Origin: Bacteroidia bacterium
GTDB taxonomy: Bacteria > Bacteroidota > Bacteroidia > Flavobacteriales > Flavobacteriaceae
DNA length: 64,000 nt
Direction: 5' to 3'
Assembly: GCA_030430385.1 (NCBI GenBank)
Contig: JAUIFO010000002.1
Location: forward strand, 310,001 to 374,000
Shown here piece after piece: positions 18,422 to 25,836 of the stretch. Position numbers and translations under genes: made by a program. Position 1 is the stretch's first letter. Every line of letters begins with the position of its first letter. The notes under the pieces were generated by a model. That model was not told the origin of the DNA. It did no database searches and saw only the letters and a program-made list of their open reading frames with translations.

Positions 18422-19267
18422 CTATTTATAAGTCTTTAATTCAAAGGTTTCTCCATCAAACTCACCATAAGTGTAGTATTGAATCCAATCTCCTAAGTTG
18501 ACGTATTTTGAAGTGTCACTTAGAGAAATTTCAAGCGGCAAATGTCTGTGCCCAAACACGAAATAATCACGATGTTGCTCCTCAAGTTTTTTCTTACTGT
18601 AAATTGCTAACCATTCATTCTCTTCACCTAAAAACTTAGCATCATCATCACCAGAAATAAGCTTATTCTTTACAGACATGTAATGACCAATGCGCATCCC
18701 AAAATCTGGATGTAAAAGGCGTTTGAACAACCATTGACAAATAGGATTTGTAAAGACCTTTTTCATACGTTTATAACCTTTATCTCCAGGTCCTAATCCA
18801 TCACCATGACCAATAAAAAAAGAAGTTTCGGACGCTGAGGTTCTCGAAGCGTCTGATTTGTCTTCGGTATCAGTACCATTAAGATTTTTAGCTACCATTG
18901 AAAACGTAAACTCTTTTGGTTTGTGAAACACAGGAATACTTAATTCTTCTTCAAAATAACCATTCATCCAAAGATCATGATTTCCCACAAAATAGTAAAT
19001 AGGTATTCCAGAGTCACTAATTTCAGCTAATTTCCCAAGAGTTCTCACAAATCCTTTAGGAACAACACGTTTGTATTCCATCCAAAAATCAAACAAATCA
19101 CCAAGTAAAAAAATGGCTACTGCATCACTTTTAATCGTATCAAGCCAAGCAACAAACTTCTTTTCACGAGGAAGTGACGTTTTCATATCTGGTGCACCCA
19201 AGTGATTGTCTGAAGCAAAGTAAACTTTCTTCCCTTCTGGAATTGTTATGTGAGTTGGTTTAGTCAT
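18422..19267 (-). CDS. lpxH: UDP-2,3-diacylglucosamine diphosphatase LpxH
   Basis: Hydrolyses UDP-2,3-diacylglucosamine to lipid X in lipid A synthesis; peripheral on the inner membrane. 281 residues from MTKPTH. That ATG overlaps the queD stop by 8 bases; the ATG four codons earlier gives a longer overlap. Calcineurin-like metal motifs: D20-x-H22 ('FASDNHLGAP'), D57 ('LLGDLFDFW'), N96-H97 ('VGNHD'), 'IGHGDGLG' and 'FGHRHLP'. Between the beta strands before 'IGHGDG' there is an extra loop (about residues 130-148, 'TEDKSDASRTSASE'). Part of it is encoded by a perfect palindrome of the dispersed family seen elsewhere in the window. Last gene of the small-peptide/queD/lpxH cluster. Confidence 0.93.
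   Translation of the reverse strand: MTKPTHITIPEGKKVYFASDNHLGAPDMKTSLPREKKFVAWLDTIKSDAVAIFLLGDLFDFWMEYKRVVPKGFVRTLGKLAEISDSGIPIYYFVGNHDLWMNGYFEEELSIPVFHKPKEFTFSMVAKNLNGTDTEDKSDASRTSASETSFFIGHGDGLGPGDKGYKRMKKVFTNPICQWLFKRLLHPDFGMRIGHYMSVKNKLISGDDDAKFLGEENEWLAIYSKKKLEEQHRDYFVFGHRHLPLEISLSDTSKYVNLGDWIQYYTYGEFDGETFELKTYK
18831..18853 (+). repeat. REP-like palindrome inside lpxH
   Basis: GACGCT and AGCGTC arms enclose the core GAGGTTCTCGA. It lies wholly inside lpxH and is read in frame as part of 'DASRTSAS'. Same core as the elements at 39421, 39460, 44612 and 53851, with different arms. Confidence 0.7.
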
Positions 19268-19712
19268 TATCTGAAGCAAACCATTGTGCGTATGATGTTG
19301 CTGTTTCCTGAAGTTTTAAGGCATGAAGCTTTATGTTGTCTGGAAGGCGTTTTTTTATTTTGGAAGCAAAATCAATCACCATCATTTCACTGGTTGGTTG
19401 ATAATCTACCAACAACACATTGTGACCTCTTTGCTCAAGTTCTTTAGCTAATTCTATATGAGGTGTGTTTTTATTGAAAACTGTTGCATGATCAAAGACA
19501 TCAACAATTTCATCTTTTACGATTTTTTTTAAATCACCAAAATCTATTACCATTCCAAATTTTACATTTGAAGCATCAGAAATAGGTTGTCCGATCACAG
19601 TCACATCAAGTCTGTAACTATGACCATGAACATTTTTACATTTTCCGTCATAACCATATAAGGCGTGACCTGTTTCAAAAGAGAATTGTTTTGTAATTCT
19701 AATAGTGCTCAT
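19260..19712 (-). CDS. queD: 6-carboxytetrahydropterin/6-pyruvoyl-tetrahydropterin synthase family protein
   Basis: 150 residues. It converts dihydroneopterin triphosphate, most likely to 6-carboxytetrahydropterin for queuosine synthesis. Zinc ligands H16 ('FETGHAL'), H29 and H31 ('VHGHSY'), and catalytic Cys25 ('GKCKNVHGH'). Also 'GMVIDFGDLK' and 'FDHATVFNK', all typical of QueD/PTPS. It is tied by overlapping codons on both sides: TAATG with the 32-residue peptide upstream, and an 8-base overlap with lpxH downstream. No other queuosine gene is in the window, so QueD rather than a biopterin PTPS is inferred. Confidence 0.92.
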   Translation of the reverse strand: MSTIRITKQFSFETGHALYGYDGKCKNVHGHSYRLDVTVIGQPISDASNVKFGMVIDFGDLKKIVKDEIVDVFDHATVFNKNTPHIELAKELEQRGHNVLLVDYQPTSEMMVIDFASKIKKRLPDNIKLHALKLQETATSYAQWFASDND

Positions 19713-19810
19713 TAACGTCTTTTATTTCTATTAATGAAATATACAACAACAAGCACAATTCCTAAAATAAGGAATAAACCACTTCCACTTAAAAATGATA
19801 GGATATCCAT
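19712..19810 (-). CDS. Small single-span membrane protein (32 aa) coupled to queD
   Basis: A short frame from ATG 19808-19810 to TAA 19712-19714. After an N-terminal MDILSFLSGSG it has one hydrophobic helix of about 16 residues ('LFLILGIVLVVVYFI') and a basic tail (NRNKRR), so the inside-positive C-terminus should face the cytoplasm. Its stop overlaps the queD start as TAATG, the same arrangement as tdk/alr. The clean membrane-peptide composition and the coupling argue that it is real. Function not recognised. Confidence 0.65.
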   Translation of the reverse strand: MDILSFLSGSGLFLILGIVLVVVYFINRNKRR

Positions 19811-19841
19811 AACATTATTTTTAGTCAATAATGATTCAAAG

Positions 19842-21176
19842 TTACGTCTTTTGAGAAAGCGATAAAAATAGTTGTCTGAATTTTATGATTAACGGAATAC
19901 CTCTAGCCAAGATCCAGAAGGTTAATGCTATAAAAATAGCGTGAAGCTTTAATTGAAAATGATCTAATAAAAACAGTAGAGGAATGAAGACCAAACCAGT
20001 TGATAATAAAAGTAGGTTTCTTAAAAATTTCATTTTTCCCATACCTTTAAACATGCCATCAAAAATAAAGGCTAAGGCACAAAAAGGCTGCATGACTAAG
20101 ACCATCCAATACACGCTGTAGAATTCCTTCAAAACAGTTTCATCTTGCGTAAAAATACGACCTGTTATGTTATAGCAAAGTACACCAATACAACATAGTA
20201 TAATACCAACTACTAATCCGCATCGAATTAAAAACTGACTTAACTCTACAAGCTTCTTATAATGTTTCGCACCGAGAAACTTACCAGACAGAATATTTCC
20301 AGCGCTTGCATATCCATCGATGATAAAAGCGCCTAAAAACCAAAGGTTAATAGCTATGGTGTAGGCAGCAATGTATGCTGTTCCGTAACTAGTAGCAAAA
20401 CGTGTTGCAAAATATAAGGTTGCATTTAACGCTAGTGTTCTTACAAACAGGTTAAGTATCATAAGAACAAAATTTGGAATTTGGTCATTGAAAGGCAACT
20501 TTAATCGTAGAGAAATAGAGGTTTTCCGAAGCAGATAAAAAGCCGATAACACTGCCATTGTAACTTGAGCAAATACACTTGCATAAGCCGCGCCTTTAAT
20601 ATGTAAAGGGGTTATAAAACCTTCTATTCCATAAACCAAAACAACATCTAAAACAATATTGACAATAGTGCCAACAATGGCAATGATCATTGGATAAAAC
20701 GTATTTTGGAGCCCTCTGAATGTTCCAAAAATAGCAATTGTAAATAAGGTGAAGGGAAACCCGAACACTCGAATTCTGTAGTAGTCAACACTGTAATCTA
20801 AAATAAGATCTGAAGCATTGTAAAGTTTAAAGATTTGTGAAGCAAAAGGCCAAGTAGTTACAATGATCAAAATACTAATTGACGTTATGATAAAAATGGC
20901 TTGCGCAGGTAAATTTTTAACTTGATCTAACTTATTAGCACCAAGGTGTTGCGAAACAATAGAAGAAATAGCACTTCTAGTTTGACCTAAAACCCAAATT
21001 AGCATTGAAATGAATGTTCCTACAATACCAACAGCAGCTAGAGCTTCAGCCGAATTATAATTGACATTGCCTATTATGGCAGTGTCAGTCAAAGACAAGA
21101 TAGGTTCTGCCACACCAGCAATTAAAGCAGGAATAGCAAGTTTGTTGATGTTTTTAAGGTTGATTTCAGTATTCAA
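19842..21176 (-). CDS. MATE family efflux transporter
   Basis: 444 residues, 12 hydrophobic segments in two pseudo-symmetric halves. MATE/DinF-type motifs are present: 'IPALIAGVAEPILSLTDTAIIG' region near the N-terminus, 'TFRGLQNTFYPM', and 'GYASAGNILSGKFLGAKHY' in the second half. Cation-coupled drug or metabolite export across the inner membrane; the substrate is not readable. Its ATG overlaps the GNAT stop (ATGA), so the two are translationally coupled. Confidence 0.93.
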   Translation of the reverse strand: MNTEINLKNINKLAIPALIAGVAEPILSLTDTAIIGNVNYNSAEALAAVGIVGTFISMLIWVLGQTRSAISSIVSQHLGANKLDQVKNLPAQAIFIITSISILIIVTTWPFASQIFKLYNASDLILDYSVDYYRIRVFGFPFTLFTIAIFGTFRGLQNTFYPMIIAIVGTIVNIVLDVVLVYGIEGFITPLHIKGAAYASVFAQVTMAVLSAFYLLRKTSISLRLKLPFNDQIPNFVLMILNLFVRTLALNATLYFATRFATSYGTAYIAAYTIAINLWFLGAFIIDGYASAGNILSGKFLGAKHYKKLVELSQFLIRCGLVVGIILCCIGVLCYNITGRIFTQDETVLKEFYSVYWMVLVMQPFCALAFIFDGMFKGMGKMKFLRNLLLLSTGLVFIPLLFLLDHFQLKLHAIFIALTFWILARGIPLIIKFRQLFLSLSQKT

Positions 21177-21673
21177 AACACGAGTTCATAACAATAAAAA
21201 GGATCGTCACTTTGCTTCGGAAAGAAAATATGACCCAATCGTTTATAGCCGCGAAGTTCGTAAAACTTTTGGTTTCTTTTGTTCTGTGAAAAGGTGTCTA
21301 ATCGAATAGAGCTATAGTCGTTTTCAATGGCAAATCCTTCGGCAAAATCCATTAGCTGTTGCGCAAACCCTTGTCCTTGTTCATTTGGATGAATTGCCAG
21401 GCGATGAATATATATGTTATTTACATTAGAGGTTAACCAGCTTTCAGAAGTGTATTCGTCATCCATAAACGTTGAAATGACAATACAACCTATAACATTG
21501 GAATGCTTTTCTAAAACGTAAAGCTCATCTCTTTCAATGTCATTTTCAAATGCTTCAGAATTGGGATAGTATTCGTTCCATTGAAAAATTTGCTGCTGTA
21601 TCATATGATGCGCGCAAGCACGCGTTAGTTTCATAATGTTTTCAATATCGTCATATCTTGCTTTGCGTATCAT
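21173..21673 (-). CDS. GNAT family N-acetyltransferase
   Basis: 166 residues. GNAT fold with the acetyl-CoA pyrophosphate-binding motif A 'HRLAIHPNEQGQGFAQQLM' (Q/RxxGxG/A form) and motif B 'RLDTFSQNKRNQKFYELRGY'. The acceptor substrate is unknown. First gene of a two-gene unit overlapping the MATE transporter by four bases. Its 5' end shares a short divergent region with the UspA gene; the UspA promoter box overlaps its first codons. Confidence 0.9.
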   Translation of the reverse strand: MIRKARYDDIENIMKLTRACAHHMIQQQIFQWNEYYPNSEAFENDIERDELYVLEKHSNVIGCIVISTFMDDEYTSESWLTSNVNNIYIHRLAIHPNEQGQGFAQQLMDFAEGFAIENDYSSIRLDTFSQNKRNQKFYELRGYKRLGHIFFPKQSDDPFYCYELVF

Positions 21674-21690
21674 TTTTAATAGTACCTTTG
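21662..21690 (+). promoter_or_regulatory. Putative promoter of the universal stress protein gene
   Basis: TTTG at 21662-21665 and TACCTTTG at 21683-21690 are 17 bp apart, matching the Bacteroidota housekeeping sigma consensus. The predicted leader to the ATG at 21730 is about 33 nt. Confidence 0.6.
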
Positions 21691-21729
21691 CGGTTGAATT
21701 TATACAAAATTAGTTTTAAATATTTGATT

Positions 21730-22527
21730 ATGAAGTCAATTTTAGTTCCTGTAGGATCATCTAAAAATGCTGAAAGCCATTTACAATATGCTGTAGATTT
21801 TGCTAAGGCTTTTGGAGCAAAGTTATATGTTGTTCAGATTTATAATGTATATACAAAAGCAGGAACATTGATGAAAGTAGATGATATTTTAAAACGCGAA
21901 AGTCTTGAGTTTCTTAAAGGACATGTTGCCAAGATAGACACTAAAGGTGTTGATGTTAACGTAAGAACATTTAAAGGAAAGTTGGTAGACACCATAGAAT
22001 TGGCTTGTGAGGCTTTAGATATTGATTTGATCATTCTAGAACCAAGAACCAACTCTATCAAGGATGAGGTGTATTTAGGAAAAACCTCAGGTAAGATCAT
22101 TAAGCAAACCAATATTCCTGCATTAATTGTTCCTGAAGGGTATACCTTTAAACCTATTGTTAAGATTTTAGTTGCAATGAAATCGGCAGTCATCAAAAAA
22201 GAAAATGCCTTAGCGCCATTGATAGCCATTAAAGACCAGTTTAAATCTGTGGTTAATTTATTACTAGTAAAGACGCCATATCATAATAAAGGCGATTTTA
22301 ATGTCAACGAAAGTTTAGCTGCTCTCATTACAAATTCAACTAAAAGTGAAAATGCAACCACGTATTTAGGTGTATTAGAACATTACAAGAACAATAATCC
22401 AGATTTGCTTTGCGTGGTAAGACGTAAACGAGGGTTTTTCAAAAAGCTATGGGAGAGTAATACGATTTTAAAGAAAGATTTTCATAGTTCAAGTTTACCC
22501 GTTTTAGTGTTATCTGGGTTGAAGTAA
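21730..22527 (+). CDS. Universal stress protein (tandem UspA domains)
   Basis: 265 residues from MKSILVPVG. The frame extends 24 codons upstream, but that part would begin ahead of the promoter box and is not Usp-like. Two Usp domains are seen: residues 1-140 with 'ILVPVGSSKNAESHLQYAVDFAKAFG', and a more diverged second half starting 'VKILVAMKSAV'. The ATP-binding G-2x-G-9x-G(S/T) signature appears in part ('LGKTSGKIIKQTNIPALIVPEG'). Role in stress survival is by family only. Confidence 0.88.
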   Translation: MKSILVPVGSSKNAESHLQYAVDFAKAFGAKLYVVQIYNVYTKAGTLMKVDDILKRESLEFLKGHVAKIDTKGVDVNVRTFKGKLVDTIELACEALDIDLIILEPRTNSIKDEVYLGKTSGKIIKQTNIPALIVPEGYTFKPIVKILVAMKSAVIKKENALAPLIAIKDQFKSVVNLLLVKTPYHNKGDFNVNESLAALITNSTKSENATTYLGVLEHYKNNNPDLLCVVRRKRGFFKKLWESNTILKKDFHSSSLPVLVLSGLK

Positions 22528-22633
22528 TTTCATTTTTATAACCACTAATCAGTTGAGATCTCATAGCTGAAATACACTAAAAAAACCTCGACCATAATTT
22601 TTTTCGTATATTACCCGAGTTAAATGCCCCAAC

Positions 22634-24997
22634 ATGAGACTTATATCCCTAATAACCTACTTATTAGCGTGCAGTTTGTACGCTCAAAAACCAGCATTCG
22701 ATCCTGAAAAAACTTCTGGAAAACTTTATCAATTTGCTGAAATCACTAACACTGGAAAGCTTGACTATAGTATAGATGATGTTGTATCTAACACGCAACT
22801 AATTTATACAGGCTTAAATTCTGAAAACCATGATCTTGGCTTTACTTCTGATACTTATTGGGTTAGATTTAAACTAAAAAATTCTGAGAATGCTAAGCAG
22901 TCGTATTATTTAGAAACAGCAAGACCTGTTACAGATATTGTTACTTTATATGAAATAGGAGCCACTGTAAAAGTGCAAAAAAATGGTGATCAAATTGAAT
23001 TTAATGACAAAGCATTATCACACCGACAGGTTGTGTTTAAAATAACTCTAGAAGCACAACAAGAACAAGCGTTCTACTTAAAATTAGCTAGTGATGGCGA
23101 AACCATTAATGTGCCTTTAAATCTGTATGATGAAACTACATTTATAAATAATAATTACAAGCAACAGCTCTTTTTAGGACTCTTTTATGGTGTCTTGCTT
23201 CTAGCGGGATTCATCTATCTTTTCTTTTACACGAGTTTAAAAAACAAAGCATTTTTGTATTATGGTTTATATGTGTTTACAATCGCTTTAATGCAAGCCT
23301 CTTTAGATGGATTTGTGTATCAATATGTCTTACCAAGTGGAGGATATATTAATAGTAGGATGGTCTTAATTTCAGCACTATTGACCAACTTTTTCTTATT
23401 GAAATACTGTGAATATTTTCTGGATATAAAATCTAACTTACCAAAACTTCAAAAGGCTTATAATAGTATTTATGTTGTGTTATTGGTTCTTTTCATTATG
23501 ATCTTTATCAATAAAGCAACATTAGAGATAACGTATCCTATAAGTAATTTAAACGGCTTACTAAGTTTAGTCTTAATTCTTTACTCTGTGTTTATCTTAC
23601 GTCATAAAAAGGTAAGTGTAGACCCTTATTTTTCAGGTGGTATTTTCTTTTTAGTTATTGGTCTTTTAGGTTTTGTGATGAATAATCTTGGAATATTACC
23701 ATCAAACTTTTACACCCTTAATAGTTCCAAATTTGGAACTGGACTAGAAGTGGTATTTCTGTCGCTTTCAATGACAAACCTTTTGAAAACCCTTAGGGAG
23801 CAAAAAGAAGAGTCTCAGAGATTAGCCTTAAAAAGATCAGAAGAGATAAGTGAGCTTAAGACATTTTTCATGTCTAATATGAGTCACGAATTACGAACAC
23901 CAATAAACGCCATTGTTGGTATTGTTGAGACAGAATTAGCTAATTTGAAAAACTCTAAAGAAGACAGGAAAAAGTTTCAGACCATAAGAAATGCAACAGT
24001 TAGTTTATTGAGTAATGTTAATGATGTTCTCGATTTTGATAAAATTGAAAAAAATGAAATCACACTCAAAGAAGAAAACTTTAACCCTTCAATAGTACTG
24101 CATCAAATTAGTGAGAACTGGAAATCTGAAGCTCTAAAGAAAGGATTGCAATATCAGTTTGAAATGGATTCAGATATCCCAGCTTATGTTGTTGGAGATC
24201 CAGATCGATTAGTTCAAATATTAAATAACGTACTAAGCAACGCTGTTAAATTTACAAGTTCTGGATTTGTTAATTTGAAACTTAAATGCCTACAACAAAC
24301 CGATAACCAATGTCGTTTTTCATTCCAAATATCAGATACAGGTATTGGTATGACAGCACTTGCAAAAAACGGTATTTTCGATAGTTTTAATCAGATGCGA
24401 TTAAATCACAAACGTCAGTTTGGCGGTATTGGATTGGGTTTAACCATTGCAAAGCATTTGGTAACATTGTTTAATGGTACAATAAGTGTTGAAAGTGAGA
24501 AATACAAAGGAACCGACGTTTTTATTGAAATCCCATTAAAAGAAGCACAAGCTAGAGCAAAGGTTTTAAATCAGGAGATGGTGTTGAAAAACCCTATTCA
24601 TATTTTAGTTGTAGAAGATAATAAGCTCAATCAAATGGTTATGCGTAAACTATTAAAGAGTTTTTCAGACGTTACTTTTTCAGTTGTAGAAAATGGAAAG
24701 GAAGCTATTAATGCGCTAGCCAAAGAGGTTTACGACTTAATTTTAATGGATCTTCAAATGCCAATAATGGATGGTTATGAAGCAACAGAAGTCATTAGAA
24801 GTGGTCAACTAGGTGTGGTCGCAAGACGAATTCCTATAATTGCTGTAACTGCAGATGCTATGGAAGAAACGCGGCAACGTGTTTTAAATTTGGGAATGAA
24901 TGACTATATGACCAAACCGGTTAAAAGAGACCTATTATTTCAAAAGATAAAAGGATGTGTAGAAGATAAGGATGATGCATTAAGTATTGTGGCCTAA
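22634..24997 (+). CDS. Hybrid histidine kinase with 7TMR-DISM sensor and receiver domain
   Basis: 787 residues. Signal peptide, then a 7TMR-DISMED2 periplasmic sensor (about 25-170, 'YWVRFKLKN', 'YYLETARP'). Seven membrane helices (about 178-385), a short coiled coil, and HisKA with the phospho-acceptor H418 in 'MSHELRTP'. HATPase_c with N box 'NNVLSNAVKFT', G1 'DTGIGM' and G2 'GGIGLGL'. C-terminal REC domain with E661-D662, phospho-acceptor D706 ('LILMDLQMP') and K761. There is no HPt domain and no linked DNA-binding regulator, so the phosphorelay target lies elsewhere. The carbohydrate-like fold of DISMED2 suggests a small extracellular ligand; which one is unknown. Convergent with the hydrolase gene, overlapping by 4 bases. 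Confidence 0.93.
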   Translation: MRLISLITYLLACSLYAQKPAFDPEKTSGKLYQFAEITNTGKLDYSIDDVVSNTQLIYTGLNSENHDLGFTSDTYWVRFKLKNSENAKQSYYLETARPVTDIVTLYEIGATVKVQKNGDQIEFNDKALSHRQVVFKITLEAQQEQAFYLKLASDGETINVPLNLYDETTFINNNYKQQLFLGLFYGVLLLAGFIYLFFYTSLKNKAFLYYGLYVFTIALMQASLDGFVYQYVLPSGGYINSRMVLISALLTNFFLLKYCEYFLDIKSNLPKLQKAYNSIYVVLLVLFIMIFINKATLEITYPISNLNGLLSLVLILYSVFILRHKKVSVDPYFSGGIFFLVIGLLGFVMNNLGILPSNFYTLNSSKFGTGLEVVFLSLSMTNLLKTLREQKEESQRLALKRSEEISELKTFFMSNMSHELRTPINAIVGIVETELANLKNSKEDRKKFQTIRNATVSLLSNVNDVLDFDKIEKNEITLKEENFNPSIVLHQISENWKSEALKKGLQYQFEMDSDIPAYVVGDPDRLVQILNNVLSNAVKFTSSGFVNLKLKCLQQTDNQCRFSFQISDTGIGMTALAKNGIFDSFNQMRLNHKRQFGGIGLGLTIAKHLVTLFNGTISVESEKYKGTDVFIEIPLKEAQARAKVLNQEMVLKNPIHILVVEDNKLNQMVMRKLLKSFSDVTFSVVENGKEAINALAKEVYDLILMDLQMPIMDGYEATEVIRSGQLGVVARRIPIIAVTADAMEETRQRVLNLGMNDYMTKPVKRDLLFQKIKGCVEDKDDALSIVA

Positions 24998-25836
24998 CGA
25001 TTAAGGTATGTGATACTTGCCATAACAACGTCTTGTAAGTTTTTCGGTAAACGCTCTTGTTCCCAAGGATGACTTGCATCAAACACATGATTGGAACCTT
25101 CTATTTTAAGTAGTGTACTTTTAGTATTCCAGGAATGAAGTGCTTCTGCATTTTTAAATAACACTGAAGTATCACCACTTGCATGAACAATTAAAAAAGG
25201 AATATTAATCTGCTGAGTAGCACGCTGTATGTTAAGTCGGTTTTGATTCTGAAGAAAATCCTCAAAAAACTGATATTTATGAGGCATTTGCTGTTTTGTT
25301 CTTCCGTTTAAGGCATACTTTACACCATCTGTTTTCCATTTCAAGAGATCAGCTTCAGAACCAAACCGAGAACCATAATCGCTTACACTAGCCCAAGTAA
25401 TAAGTTGCGTTATTCTTTGATCTTCTGAAGCCTTAATGATTGCAATTCCGCCTCCTCTTGAATGACCAATTAAACTAATCGATTTGGTATTTACTACATC
25501 TTTAAAAGGAAATTCGTTAGAACAGAGGTAATCTAAAACATCATTTAAATCATCAAGTTCTTTGGAATAGTTGTTTTCTGAAAAAGCTTCTAAATCTGGA
25601 AAGTCTATTGGATTGTTAGTGGTACCTCCATTATGAGAGAAGTTGAACTTTAGAAAGAAAAAATCGTGTTCGCTAAAGGTTTTAGCAACCAAATCCCAAG
25701 CACCCCAATCTTTAAACCCTTTATAACCATGGCAAAATACCACAATAGGTTTTTGATGCTCATTAGTATTAAAAAAGGCATCCCATACAATAGGTTTTTT
25801 AGACTCTCTATTTAAAATGTTGTTTTTGGAAATCAT
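24994..25836 (-). CDS. Alpha/beta hydrolase (dienelactone hydrolase-like)
   Basis: 280 residues, no signal peptide. Oxyanion region 'VVFCHGYKGFKDWGAW', nucleophile elbow 'LIGHSRGGG' (Ser near 125), acid in 'IVHASGDTSVLF', and histidine in 'GSNHVFD'. Likely an esterase or peptidase-like hydrolase; substrate unknown. The ATG overlaps the last base of the addB-like gene (TAATG), so the two are probably co-translated. The pairing with a nuclease gene has no obvious functional reason. Confidence 0.88.
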   Translation of the reverse strand: MISKNNILNRESKKPIVWDAFFNTNEHQKPIVVFCHGYKGFKDWGAWDLVAKTFSEHDFFFLKFNFSHNGGTTNNPIDFPDLEAFSENNYSKELDDLNDVLDYLCSNEFPFKDVVNTKSISLIGHSRGGGIAIIKASEDQRITQLITWASVSDYGSRFGSEADLLKWKTDGVKYALNGRTKQQMPHKYQFFEDFLQNQNRLNIQRATQQINIPFLIVHASGDTSVLFKNAEALHSWNTKSTLLKIEGSNHVFDASHPWEQERLPKNLQDVVMASITYLNR

